In this document: piece after piece, positions 47,535-56,269 of the stretch
Position numbering within the stretch: the stretch's first letter is position 1
Layout of the letters: the number at the start of each line of letters is the position of its first letter
Assembly (NCBI RefSeq): GCF_002209555.1
Contig: NZ_NJIF01000001.1
Span: forward strand, 1,054,001-1,118,000
DNA from: Achromobacter insolitus
Lineage (GTDB): Bacteria; Pseudomonadota; Gammaproteobacteria; Burkholderiales; Burkholderiaceae_B
Length of the DNA: 64,000 bases
Reading direction: 5' to 3'
Program-made: the position numbers and the translations under genes
Notes under the pieces: generated by a model
Database searches by the model: none
What the model was told of the DNA's origin: nothing
What the model saw: only the letters and a program-made list of their open reading frames with translations

Positions 47535-48703
47535 AGCTTAACGACCTGCGAGGCGCCGTTGCCGTGGCGGGCGTGGGCCACGCGGGCCTGGGCCAGGCCC
47601 CGGGCCATACCGAAATGGAAATTCTCGTTCAGGCAGCGCAGCGTGCCGTGGCGGACGCCGGCCTGAGCATGCGGGATATAGACGGCATCTGCACCGCCAG
47701 CGTGGCGGCCCCGATGTGGGCCATGCCGGTCATCGAGCACCTGGGCATCCGCCCTGCCTTCATCGACAGCACCATGCTGGGGGGATCCAGCTTCGTCGCG
47801 CACCTGCTGCCCGCGCTGCATGCGCTGGCGTCCGGCCAATGCAATGCGGTGCTTGTCTGCTATGGCAGCACGCAGCGCACTTCCACCCTGAGCCGTGCCG
47901 AGATCGGCCGGGTCCGCAAGCAGTTCGATCCGCAGCCGTATGAAACCCCCTACGACCCGCTGAGCCCGCTGTCGTCCTACGCAATGGCGGCCGCGCGCCA
48001 CATGCACCAATACGGCACGCGTCGCGAGGACCTGGCGCAAGTGGCGCTGGCGGCCAACCAATGGGCCCAGCTGAATCCCGAAGCGCAACTGCGTGAACCG
48101 GCGACGTTGGAGCAGATCCTCTCGGCCCGCATGGTGTCCGACCCCCTGAGCGTGCGCGATTGCTGCCTGGTCACCGATGGGGCCGGCGCGTATGTGCTGG
48201 TGCGCGCCGAACGCGCCCGCGACCTGCCGCGCCCGCCGGTCTATGTGCTGGGCAACGCCACTACCGTCTGGAACCGCCAGATCTCGTCCATGGAGGACCT
48301 GACCGTCACCGCCGCCGCCGAGTCCGGCGCTCGGGCGTTCGGCATGGCGGGGGTGTCGCCCAAGGACATCGACGTGCTGGAGTTGTACGACGCCTTCACC
48401 ATCAACACGTTGCTGTTCCTGGAAGACCTGGGTTTCTGCGCCAAGGGTGAAAGCAAGGATTTCATCGCCAACGGCGCCATCGCCCCGGGTGGAACCCTGC
48501 CTGTCAACACCAACGGCGGCGGCCTGTGCTGCGTGCACCCCGGCATGTACGGCGTTTTCATCATGATCGAAGCCGTGCGGCAGTTGCGCGGCGAATGCGG
48601 CGCCCGTCAGATCGCCGATGCGCACCTGGCGCTGGTGCATGGCAACGGCGGCACCCTGTCCAGCCAATCCACCGCAATCCTCGGCACCCAGGCCACGCTT
48701 TGA
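47531..48703 (+). CDS. Thiolase-like protein lacking the nucleophilic cysteine
   Basis: A 390-aa thiolase-superfamily protein of the SCP-x/Ltp type. Where thiolases carry the acyl-accepting Cys, this protein reads TMLGGSSFVAHLLPALHAL (81-99), with Ser at about 86-87. The second half keeps ELYDAFTINTLLFLEDLGF and NGGGLCCVHPGMYGVF with His336. Together with the adjacent DUF35 gene this resembles the Ltp2-ChsH2 retro-aldolase more than a true thiolase, so C-C cleavage of a beta-hydroxyacyl-CoA is plausible. Automatic annotation would call it acetyl-CoA acetyltransferase, which I doubt. Confidence 0.85.
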   Translation: MKLNDLRGAVAVAGVGHAGLGQAPGHTEMEILVQAAQRAVADAGLSMRDIDGICTASVAAPMWAMPVIEHLGIRPAFIDSTMLGGSSFVAHLLPALHALASGQCNAVLVCYGSTQRTSTLSRAEIGRVRKQFDPQPYETPYDPLSPLSSYAMAAARHMHQYGTRREDLAQVALAANQWAQLNPEAQLREPATLEQILSARMVSDPLSVRDCCLVTDGAGAYVLVRAERARDLPRPPVYVLGNATTVWNRQISSMEDLTVTAAAESGARAFGMAGVSPKDIDVLELYDAFTINTLLFLEDLGFCAKGESKDFIANGAIAPGGTLPVNTNGGGLCCVHPGMYGVFIMIEAVRQLRGECGARQIADAHLALVHGNGGTLSSQSTAILGTQATL

Positions 48704-48720
48704 ACGACGCAATCGCTACC

Positions 48721-50241
48721 ATGTCCCCGGCCACTCCCCTCACCCGCATTCATCACCTGCTGGCGCAGCAAGCCGGCCAACGGCCCGACGCCACCTTTCT
48801 GCATGAAGAAGGCGGAGGCAAGCTGAGCTACGCGCAATTCTGGCGGCGTGTGCAGGCCGCTGCCGCCTGGCTCGACCAGCAGGGCGTGCAGCCTGGGCAC
48901 CGCGTGCTGATCGCTGGTGAAAACTGCACCGCAATGATCGCGGCACTGTTTGCCTGCAGCCTGGCGGGCGCCTGGCCGGTGGGCGTGAACGCACGCCTGT
49001 CGCCGCGTGAGCTCGATGCCATCCGCGACCATGCCCGGCCCGAACTGCTGCTCTACACCAGCGGCATCTCCGCCGCTGCTGCCGGACACGCGGCGCATGC
49101 GGGCGCCACGGATGCCGACCCCGAAGTCTGGGGACCCGGCATGCAGGCCGCAAGGGCGGCCCGTCCCACGCAGCCCGAGGCAGGCGATACCGCGGCCGAA
49201 GTGGCAACCGTGATCTACACCTCCGGCACCACCGGCGCGCCCAAAGGTGTGCTGGTACCGCACCGCGGCCTGCTGCATTTCGCGCGCGTATCGGCAGCGT
49301 CGCGCCGCCTGACGCCGCAGGATATCGGCTACGCCGCGCTCCCCATGTCCCATATTTTCGGCATCGCCACCGTGTTGATGGCCACCGTGCACGCGGGCGC
49401 CAGCCTGGTGTTGCGCAGCCGCTTCGATGCGGCGGATGCCTTCAAGGCACTGGCCCATCCGGGCGTCAGCATCCTGCAGGGCGTGCCCACCATGTTCAGC
49501 CGGATGATGGCCGTGGCGCCGCCGCGCGCGGAGCTGCGGGCCCCGGCCCTGCGTTACCTGTATACGGGCGGCGCCGCGCTGGACCCGACGCTCAAGCGCG
49601 AGACCGAACGCTACTTTGGGGTGGCCATGCACCACGGCTATGGCATCACCGAGTATGCGGGCTCGATGTTCGTCACCCGGATCGACGCGCCCCGAGACGA
49701 CTGCTCGGCCGGCCATGCGGTGGACGGCGTGGAACTGCGCATCGGCAATCCCGACAACGGCACGCCCGCACCTGGCGAACGCGGCGACATCCTGATCCGG
49801 GGCCCTGGCGTCATGCTGGGCTACTACCGCAACCCCGAACAGACCGCGCAGGCCCTTTTGCCTGGCGGCTGGCTCAACACAGGCGACATCGGATACCTCG
49901 ACGAACAAGGCGCTCTGTTCATCGCCGGCCGTTCCAAGGACCTGATCATCCGCTCCGGCTTCAACGTCTATCCGTTGGAAGTCGAATCGGTCATCAATGC
50001 GTTCCCCGGCGTGCGCCTGTCGGCCGTGGTGGGCCGCCCCACCGCAGACCAGAACGAAGAGGTCATCGCCTTCGTCGAGCCTTTGCCCGGCGCCACGGTG
50101 GACACCAATCTGCTGATGCTGCATCTGCGCGCACAGTTGGCCCCCTACAAACGGCCCGCTCGCATCATCCCCATTGAAACCATTCCCACGACCATCAGCG
50201 GCAAGATCCTCAAGCAGCCGCTGAAAGAAAGGCTGGCGTAG
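48721..50241 (+). CDS. Acyl-CoA synthetase (AMP-forming)
   Basis: A 506-residue ANL-superfamily ligase that activates a carboxylic acid to its CoA thioester with ATP. The P-loop-like motif is VIYTSGTTGAPKGV; others are GYGITEYAG, LNTGDIGYLDEQG and KDLIIRSGFNVYPLEVE. The C-terminal ISGKILKQPL holds the adenylation lysine. ATG 48721 is taken, but an in-frame TTG at 48700 that overlaps the thiolase-like stop is possible. Set between the DUF35/thiolase-like pair and a Bug receptor, it probably activates the imported acid. Confidence 0.92.
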   Translation: MSPATPLTRIHHLLAQQAGQRPDATFLHEEGGGKLSYAQFWRRVQAAAAWLDQQGVQPGHRVLIAGENCTAMIAALFACSLAGAWPVGVNARLSPRELDAIRDHARPELLLYTSGISAAAAGHAAHAGATDADPEVWGPGMQAARAARPTQPEAGDTAAEVATVIYTSGTTGAPKGVLVPHRGLLHFARVSAASRRLTPQDIGYAALPMSHIFGIATVLMATVHAGASLVLRSRFDAADAFKALAHPGVSILQGVPTMFSRMMAVAPPRAELRAPALRYLYTGGAALDPTLKRETERYFGVAMHHGYGITEYAGSMFVTRIDAPRDDCSAGHAVDGVELRIGNPDNGTPAPGERGDILIRGPGVMLGYYRNPEQTAQALLPGGWLNTGDIGYLDEQGALFIAGRSKDLIIRSGFNVYPLEVESVINAFPGVRLSAVVGRPTADQNEEVIAFVEPLPGATVDTNLLMLHLRAQLAPYKRPARIIPIETIPTTISGKILKQPLKERLA

Positions 50242-50315
50242 CCGCGGCCAGTTGCTCCGCTGCACGACCCGCTACTAGGGCCTGGACAGGCCCTGAACCA
50301 CAAGGAGACAACAGC

Positions 50316-51290
50316 GTGAACATCAAGACCCTGCTCGCCGCGGCCATTGCCGCCGCCACCTTCGCCGCGGCCTCAAGCGCCCACGCGGATGCCTATCCCG
50401 AACGCCCCATCCGGTTGCTGGTGGGCTATGCCCCCGGCGGTCCCGTGGACACCACCGCCCGCGTCTTCGCCAAGTATCTGGGCGACAAGCTGGGCCAATC
50501 CGTCGTGGTGGAGAACCGCGCCGGCGCCAGCGGCATGATCGCATCGGATGCCACCGCCAAGGCGTCGCCCGACGGCTACATGCTGGGCTTTGCGGCCAGC
50601 CCCACGCTCACCATGTCTCCGCTGGTCCAGCGGAGCACGCTATTCGATCCGCGCAAGGATTTCTCGCTGATCGGGCTGGTCGTGGACTATGCCAATGTCC
50701 TGCTGATCGGCCCGCAGATTCCCGCAAGCAACGTCACCGAACTCGTCACCTACGCGCGCGCCCATCCCGATGCCGTGTCGTTCGGCTCCGCCGGCATCGG
50801 CGCCTCCAACCACCTGTCGGCGGAGCTTTTGAAAAAGCAGGCGGAAGCGCCCATGCTGCACGTCCCTTACCGCGGCAACTCGCCAGCCATGGTGGACGTG
50901 ATCAGCGGCAAGATCACGTTCATGTTCGACATCACCAGCACCGCCATCCCCTTCGTCAAGAGCGGCAAGGCCCGCGCCCTGGCCGTCACGTCCAAAACCC
51001 GCAATCCCGAACTGCCCGACGTGCCCACCATGATCGAAGCCGGCATGAAAGACTACGAGGTCGTGGGTTGGTATGCGCTGGTGGGACCGAAGAAGCTGCC
51101 CGATGCGGTGGCAGCGCGACTGACCCGCGCGCTGCAAGAGGTTTCCAGCGATCCAGCCTTCCGCCAAGCCATGACCGACGGCGGCTACACCATCAACACG
51201 GGCGACTCCAAGGCATTGCAGGCGCGCATCGACCGCGAATACGCCTTGTGGTCCGACGTCATCCACAGCGCCAACATCCAGGCCAATTGA
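50316..51290 (+). CDS. Bug family periplasmic solute receptor (TctC-like)
   Basis: A 324-aa receptor with a signal peptide of about 24 residues (MNIKTLLAAAIAAATFAAAS to AHA) and the family loops YPERPIRLLVGYAPGGPVDT and VVENRAGASGMIASDATA. The start is GTG 50316 with AAGGAG eight bases upstream. It follows the acyl-CoA ligase by 74 bp and precedes the nitronate-monooxygenase-like gene by 19 bp, probably all in the same operon. By context it binds the acid activated by the ligase. Confidence 0.93.
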   Translation: MNIKTLLAAAIAAATFAAASSAHADAYPERPIRLLVGYAPGGPVDTTARVFAKYLGDKLGQSVVVENRAGASGMIASDATAKASPDGYMLGFAASPTLTMSPLVQRSTLFDPRKDFSLIGLVVDYANVLLIGPQIPASNVTELVTYARAHPDAVSFGSAGIGASNHLSAELLKKQAEAPMLHVPYRGNSPAMVDVISGKITFMFDITSTAIPFVKSGKARALAVTSKTRNPELPDVPTMIEAGMKDYEVVGWYALVGPKKLPDAVAARLTRALQEVSSDPAFRQAMTDGGYTINTGDSKALQARIDREYALWSDVIHSANIQAN

Positions 51291-51309
51291 GAATCACCGG
51301 AGCATCCAG

Positions 51310-52272
51310 ATGAATCCCCCGCTCGCGCTGCACACCCAGACCCGCCTGCCCGTCATCGGCGCTCCCATGTTCCTGGTCTCGGGGCCGGACCTGGTGGTGG
51401 CGCAGTGCGCGGCGGGAATCATCGGCACATTTCCCTCGCTCAATGCCCGTCCCCAGGAGCAGCTGCACGATTGGCTGACGCGCATAGAATCGGGGCTGAC
51501 CGCCAGACGCCAAGCGGACCCCGCGGCCAGGATTGCGCCCTATGGAGTCAACCTGATCGTTCACCCCAGCAATCCACGCTGGCAGGGCGATCTGGCCATC
51601 TGCGCAGAACGTCGCGTGCCGCTTCTCATCACTTCGCTGCATGCGCCTGAAGCAGTGGTGAAGGCCGCGCATGGCTACGGAGGGCTGGTATTCCATGACG
51701 TCACGAACGTGCGGCACGCCAAGCGCGCGCTGGACGCCGGGGTCGACGGCCTGATCCTGGTGGCCGCGGGCGCGGGCGGCCATGCGGGGCAGATCAACCC
51801 GATCGCCCTGGTCAACGAGATCCGCGCGTTCTACGACGGACCACTGGCGCTGTCCGGCTGCATCAGCCACGGCAAGGACATCCTGGCGGCGCAGGTGCTG
51901 GGCTGCGACTTCGCCTACATGGGCACGCGCTTCATCGCCACGCAGGAATCGCTGGCCGGCGATGGGTACCGCGAAATGGTGCTGCAGGCCCAGGCGGGCG
52001 ACGTCACCTATACACCCTACTTCTCCGGCGTGCCTGCCAACTACCTGTCGGCCAGCATCCAGGCGGCTGGCCTGGATCCTCATGTGCTCGCAAAATGCAA
52101 CGAAGCGCCCCCCGCGAACATGGACAAGAGTTCACGGCCCAAGGCCTGGAAGGACGTGTGGAGCGCGGGCCAGGGCGTGGGCGCGGCGCAGGAAGTGCTG
52201 CCCACCGCCATGCTGGTGGATCAGCTGGAATCCGAGTACCGGGCAGCCCGAGAGGGCTTGCGCCGGCTCTAG
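51310..52272 (+). CDS. Nitronate monooxygenase / 2-nitropropane dioxygenase family flavoprotein
   Basis: A 320-residue FMN TIM-barrel protein. RLPVIGAPMFLVSGPDLVVA begins the barrel; GVDGLILVAAGAGGHAGQINP includes His158, at the place of the catalytic base of nitronate monooxygenases; ALSGCISHGKDILAAQVLGCDFAYMGTRF binds the FMN phosphate. Many members are not true nitronate oxidases and include enoyl reductases and uncharacterised enzymes. Its position at the end of a CoA-ester catabolic operon hints at an oxidation or reduction in that pathway. It converges with a Bug gene at a hairpin. Confidence 0.85.
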   Translation: MNPPLALHTQTRLPVIGAPMFLVSGPDLVVAQCAAGIIGTFPSLNARPQEQLHDWLTRIESGLTARRQADPAARIAPYGVNLIVHPSNPRWQGDLAICAERRVPLLITSLHAPEAVVKAAHGYGGLVFHDVTNVRHAKRALDAGVDGLILVAAGAGGHAGQINPIALVNEIRAFYDGPLALSGCISHGKDILAAQVLGCDFAYMGTRFIATQESLAGDGYREMVLQAQAGDVTYTPYFSGVPANYLSASIQAAGLDPHVLAKCNEAPPANMDKSSRPKAWKDVWSAGQGVGAAQEVLPTAMLVDQLESEYRAAREGLRRL

Positions 52273-52308
52273 GGCCCGTGCAACGCGCCATGTGGCGCGA
52301 ACAGGGCC
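52273..52308. terminator. Hairpin between converging NMO-like and Bug genes
   Basis: Outer arms GGCCC (52273-52277) and GGGCC (52304-52308) enclose a perfect inner stem, GCGCCA (52285-52290) with TGGCGC (52293-52298). It fills the gap between the two stop codons. There is no U-run, so termination strength is uncertain. Confidence 0.5.
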
Positions 52309-53303
52309 TAATCCAGCTTGATGTTGGCCGCCTTGATGACATCGCGCCACTTCGCGATTTCGTCGCGCACGAACTCCCCGAACTGCTCGGGCGTGCCGGG
52401 CTTGGGCTCGGCGCCCGCGGCAATCATGCCCTGGGCAGTGGCCGCATCCGACAGCACCTTCACCAGGTCCGCGTTCACGCGTTTGACGATGTCGGGCGGC
52501 GTGCCCTTGGGCGCCATGACTCCGCTCCATGAATACGCTTCGTAACCCGGCAGGCCGGATTCGGCGATGGTCGGCACATCGGGCAGCATGCTCGAGCGCG
52601 CGGGGTTGCCCACGCCCAGCGCTCGCACCTTGCCGCCCTTGAGATGCGGCACGGCCGAAGGGCCGTCAGCGAACATCACCTGCACCTGTCCGCCCAGCAG
52701 GTCCTGCATGGCGGGCGCGCTACCCCGATAGGGAACATGCTGGATGCGCACGCCGGCCATGGCGTTGAAGAGTTCGCCGGCCAGATGCGTGCCGCCCCCC
52801 GTGCCTGAAGAACTGAACGACAGCTTGCCAGGATTCGCGCGCGCGTAGGCGATCAGTTCGCTCACCGAATTCACGGGCAGCGCCGCGTTCACTACCAGCA
52901 CGATGGGGAAGACCGCCGCCATGCCGACCGGCACGAAATCGCGGGTGATGTCGTAGCTGAGATTGGCGCGCAGGCTGGGCAGCACGGCATGATGGATGGA
53001 AGCAAAGAAGAAGTTGTAGCCGTCTGGTTCGGACTTGGCCGCAAACTGTGCGCCCACGATGCCGCCAGCGCCCGACTTGTTGTCCACGACCGTGGGCACC
53101 GACCACAACTGTCCCAGCGGCTGCGTGGTAAAGCGCGCCGTCGTGTCCACCGGACCGCCGGCGGGAAATGGCACGATGAAGTTCACGGCGTGGGCAGGCC
53201 AGGCGGCGGCCCGGACAAGCCTAGGGAACAGCATAGGCATCGCGGCTGCGGCGCACGCAGCGCCCAGCCCCGCAACGGCGCGGCGGCGTAGTAGATCGGT
53301 CAC
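52308..53303 (-). CDS. Bug family periplasmic solute receptor with Tat-like signal
   Basis: A 331-aa TctC-type receptor. Its N-terminus, DLLRRRAVAGLGAACAAAAM, has a run of arginines before a hydrophobic stretch, suggesting Tat export, ending near LVRAAAW. Family loops are VNFIVPFPAGGPVDTTARF and VVDNKSGAGGIVGAQFAA. The start is GTG 53303, because AGGAG lies six bases upstream; the in-frame ATG at 53339 lacks a site. It lies downstream of, and in the same direction as, the LysR gene at 53433-54332, which may control it. Confidence 0.9.
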   Translation of the reverse strand: MTDLLRRRAVAGLGAACAAAAMPMLFPRLVRAAAWPAHAVNFIVPFPAGGPVDTTARFTTQPLGQLWSVPTVVDNKSGAGGIVGAQFAAKSEPDGYNFFFASIHHAVLPSLRANLSYDITRDFVPVGMAAVFPIVLVVNAALPVNSVSELIAYARANPGKLSFSSSGTGGGTHLAGELFNAMAGVRIQHVPYRGSAPAMQDLLGGQVQVMFADGPSAVPHLKGGKVRALGVGNPARSSMLPDVPTIAESGLPGYEAYSWSGVMAPKGTPPDIVKRVNADLVKVLSDAATAQGMIAAGAEPKPGTPEQFGEFVRDEIAKWRDVIKAANIKLD

Positions 53304-53410
53304 GGCAGTCTCCTGGTTCTCGGTTTTATCGGTCGCCAAGCCCGAGGACTGCTGCCCGGCGCCTTTTTTTATTATTTTCCGAACCGGCGGAACCGCCGCT
53401 ACATATTTGC

Positions 53411-53431
53411 AAAAGCCCCTCTTCCGGGCTT
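53411..53431 (-). terminator. Possible terminator of the LysR gene
   Basis: AAGCCC (53413-53418) pairs with GGGCTT (53426-53431) two bases beyond the LysR stop. Read leftward, the stem runs into TTTT. A short 6-bp stem, so only moderately convincing. Confidence 0.4.
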
Positions 53432-53432
53432 G

Positions 53433-54332
53433 CTATAGGCCGCGCGCGGCGCGCTGCACATGCTCGATGAAGCATTCCGCGAAACTGGGCAGATCGCGCC
53501 CCCGTTGGCGGCACAACAGGCGGTCACGCAGCGCCCAGGGGTCTTCCAGTTTCAGCACATGCAGCGCATCCGGACGGCTGTAGCGCGCAGCGCAGGCCCG
53601 CGGCACCACCGCAATTCCCGCGCCTGCCTCCACCATCCGGCACACCGCTTCAAAGCTGCCCACGTGCACGCGCTGGCAGATCCGCTTGCCCAGGCCGCTG
53701 GCGATGTCTTCCAGGAAGGTCTGGATGGCACTGTCGGGATGGATGCCCACGAATTGATAGGCATCCAGCAGATCAGCGAAATGCGCGGACTCGGACGCTG
53801 CCAGCGGATGCTCGAGCGAGGTGACCACGGTGAGCTCGTCGCGGAACAGCGGCGTGACGTCCAGGCCGGACACATCGATATTGCCCGCCACCAGCCCCAG
53901 GTCGCCCGCGCCAGCGCGTATCGCAATCACGATATCGCCAGATATTTTTTCTTCGAGCTCCACGTCCACGTCAGGGTTTTCCGCAAGAAACGTGGACAAC
54001 GCATCAGCCAGGAATGAGTTGGTGGCCGTGGTGTTGGCCAACAGACGCAAGCGTCCCTTCAAGCCGCTGGCATAGGGTTGCAGGTCCGCATTCAGGCATT
54101 CAAGTTGGCGGAATACCGCGTTCGCGTGCTTGAGCAGCACTTCGCCGGCCGGCGTCAATGCGACGCCCGTGGCCATGCGCACCAGCAGCCTGGCCTTGAA
54201 GGCCTCTTCCATGTTCTTCACCCGCGCGCTTGCCGCCGGCAAGGAAAGGAAGGTGCGCTCTGCAGCCCGGGTCAGATTGAGTGTTTCCCCCACGTTCAGA
54301 AACAAACGCAGGTCGGTCAGATCGTGTCTCAT
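53433..54332 (-). CDS. LysR-type regulator of the SDR-MaoC-CoA-transferase operon
   Basis: A 299-aa LysR protein. The N-terminal MRHDLTDLRLFLNVGETLNL and SLPAASARVKNMEE form the DNA-binding domain; the effector domain starts near RLRLLANTTATNSFLADAL. It closely parallels the LysR protein at 42854-43747, suggesting duplication and divergence of regulators for two CoA-ester pathways. It is divergent from the SDR gene across 151 bp that contain a perfect TCAAAC-N6-GTTTGA palindrome, so it probably controls that operon. Confidence 0.9.
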   Translation of the reverse strand: MRHDLTDLRLFLNVGETLNLTRAAERTFLSLPAASARVKNMEEAFKARLLVRMATGVALTPAGEVLLKHANAVFRQLECLNADLQPYASGLKGRLRLLANTTATNSFLADALSTFLAENPDVDVELEEKISGDIVIAIRAGAGDLGLVAGNIDVSGLDVTPLFRDELTVVTSLEHPLAASESAHFADLLDAYQFVGIHPDSAIQTFLEDIASGLGKRICQRVHVGSFEAVCRMVEAGAGIAVVPRACAARYSRPDALHVLKLEDPWALRDRLLCRQRGRDLPSFAECFIEHVQRAARGL

Positions 54333-54410
54333 GTTCCACCACGCAGAAGGGGGGCATTTCTAATTTTGAATTCTTCACATGCCTTGTCGAATCTACCATG
54401 GTGCATCCCC

Positions 54411-54428
54411 TCAAACCAGACCGTTTGA
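54411..54428. promoter_or_regulatory. Palindrome TCAAAC-N6-GTTTGA, candidate LysR operator
   Basis: Perfect 6-bp arms (54411-54416 and 54423-54428) lie in the LysR-SDR divergent region, about 79 bp upstream of the LysR start and 56 bp upstream of the SDR start. An outer GCATC/GATGC pair extends the symmetry imperfectly. The placement suits autoregulation plus activation. Confidence 0.5.
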
Positions 54429-54483
54429 TGCGGAACTGTTTTCCACATACGGCGCTCGCGCCGCAGCACAGGAGTCAGCTTCA

Positions 54484-55398
54484 ATGAGCGGCATCGTTTC
54501 CGGAAAAGTGGTGATCGTTACCGGCGCGGGAGGCGGCATCGGCCGCAGCATCGCGCTAGCCATGGCGCAGGCCGGGGCCAAAGTGGTCGTGAATGACATC
54601 GGCGTGTCGCTCACTGGTGAAGGCGGCGCGCAAGGTCCTGCACAGGCCGTCGTCAAGGAGATCGTCGCGGCCGGCGGGCAAGCGGTGGCAAACACCGACA
54701 GCGTGGCCGCTTACGACAGCGCCAGCCGCTGCGTGCAGACGGCCATCGATGCCTTCGGCCGCATCGATGCCGTGGTCAACAATGCCGGCAATCTGCGCGA
54801 CCGGGTTTTCCACAAGATGAGCGAAGAAGAATGGAGCCAGGTGCTCGGCGTGCACTTGAACGGGTCCTTCTTCATGAGCCGCGCCGCCGCGCCCTACTTC
54901 CGCGAACAGGAGTCCGGCGCATTCGTCCACATGACTTCCACTTCCGGCCTGATCGGAAATTTCGGCCAGGCCAACTATGCGGCGGCCAAGCTGGGCATCG
55001 TGGCCTTGTCGAAATCCATCGCGCTGGACATGGCGCGCTACAACGTGCGCTCCAACTGCATCGCGCCGTTTGCCTGGAGCCGCATGACGAGTTCCATTCC
55101 CGCCGAGACGGACGAAGAAAAGGCCCGCGTCGAAAAGCTGAAGAAGATGGAAGCGGGCAAGGTCGCCCCCATGGCCGTCTACCTCGCCAGCGACGCCGCC
55201 AGCGAAGTCACCGCGCAGATCTTCGCGGTGCGCGCCAACGAGATCATGCTGATGAGCCAGCCGCGCCCGTTGCGTACGGTGCATCACGGCGAAGGCTGGA
55301 CCCCCGAACGCATTGCCGAGATCGCCGTGCCTGCCATGCGCAAGCACTTCTATGCGTTGGAGCGTTCGCCCGACGTGATCGATTGGGACCCCATCTGA
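54484..55398 (+). CDS. Short-chain dehydrogenase, hydroxyacyl-CoA dehydrogenase (MFE-2-like) type
   Basis: A 304-residue SDR. The NAD-binding loop is TGAGGGIG (13-20), NNAG lies at 99-102, and the catalytic Ser-Tyr-Lys set is in TSTSG and YAAAK (Tyr165, Lys169). Residues 36-75 and the long C-terminus (SQPRPLRTVHHGEGWTPERI) resemble the (3R)-hydroxyacyl-CoA dehydrogenase domain of peroxisomal multifunctional enzyme 2. It leads an operon with a MaoC-type hydratase, the same pairing as in MFE-2 but as separate proteins, and a CoA-transferase. Confidence 0.9.
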   Translation: MSGIVSGKVVIVTGAGGGIGRSIALAMAQAGAKVVVNDIGVSLTGEGGAQGPAQAVVKEIVAAGGQAVANTDSVAAYDSASRCVQTAIDAFGRIDAVVNNAGNLRDRVFHKMSEEEWSQVLGVHLNGSFFMSRAAAPYFREQESGAFVHMTSTSGLIGNFGQANYAAAKLGIVALSKSIALDMARYNVRSNCIAPFAWSRMTSSIPAETDEEKARVEKLKKMEAGKVAPMAVYLASDAASEVTAQIFAVRANEIMLMSQPRPLRTVHHGEGWTPERIAEIAVPAMRKHFYALERSPDVIDWDPI

Positions 55399-55408
55399 GA
55401 CCGCCGCC

Positions 55409-56269
55409 ATGCCCCTGGACTACGACACCGTGAAGAACTGGCGCTTCGACGAGGTGCGCCAGCGTTACGACGAAAAGGACACCATGCTGTACGCGCTGGG
55501 CATCGGCCTGGGACAGGATCCCGAGGACGCCGGCCAGCTGCGCTACGTGTACGAAAAAGGCTTGCGGTCCTTTCCGACCATGAGCGTGGTGCTGGGCTAT
55601 CCTGGCTTCTGGGTCCGGGACCCGCGTGCAGGCATAGACTGGGTGCGCGTCGTGCACGGCGAGCAACGACTGACCATGCACGCGCCTCTGCCAGCCGCGG
55701 GCGTGGTCACGGGTAGAAGCCGCAACACGCATGTGATCGACAAGGGCGCCGACAAGGGCGCCATCGTCATTACCGAACGCACCTTGCACGACGAAGACGG
55801 CGCCTGCCTGGCCACCTTGCGACAAAGCACGTTCTGCCGCGGTGACGGCGGCTTCGGACAGGGAGACGACAGCCCCGAAGCCCTGCCTGCAGCGCCCGAT
55901 GGCGCCCCGGACCTGCGCTGCGAGATCCGCATTCCCGCCAGCGCGGCGCTGCTTTACCGGCTTAACGCGGATCGCAACCCGCTGCACGCGGACCCCGAGG
56001 TGGCGCGCCTGGCCGGCTATCCGCGCCCCATCCTTCACGGGCTGTGTTCCTACGGCGTGGCGGCGCATGCCATCGTGAAAAGCTGCTGCGACTACGACGC
56101 TTCCCGCCTCCTGAGCCTGAACACACGATTCTCGGCGCCCGTGTATCCCGGCGAAACCCTGCAATGCGACATCTGGCGCATGCCGGATGGCCAGGTACGC
56201 TTTCTGGCCCGCACGCTGGAGCGCAACGTCGTCGTGCTCAGCAACGGCACGGCGGAGCTGAAGCCATGA
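55409..56269 (+). CDS. MaoC-type (R)-specific enoyl-CoA hydratase 2-like protein
   Basis: A 286-aa tandem hot-dog protein. The C-terminal half has ADRNPLHADPEVARLAGYPRPILHG, whose Asp188 and His193 match the hydratase-2 catalytic pair (D-x-N-P-L-H). The N-terminal half is the inactive repeat, as in eukaryotic and steroid-degrading hydratases. It should hydrate trans-2-enoyl-CoA to (3R)-hydroxyacyl-CoA for the SDR encoded 10 bp upstream. Its stop overlaps the CoA-transferase start (ATGA). Confidence 0.9.
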   Translation: MPLDYDTVKNWRFDEVRQRYDEKDTMLYALGIGLGQDPEDAGQLRYVYEKGLRSFPTMSVVLGYPGFWVRDPRAGIDWVRVVHGEQRLTMHAPLPAAGVVTGRSRNTHVIDKGADKGAIVITERTLHDEDGACLATLRQSTFCRGDGGFGQGDDSPEALPAAPDGAPDLRCEIRIPASAALLYRLNADRNPLHADPEVARLAGYPRPILHGLCSYGVAAHAIVKSCCDYDASRLLSLNTRFSAPVYPGETLQCDIWRMPDGQVRFLARTLERNVVVLSNGTAELKP

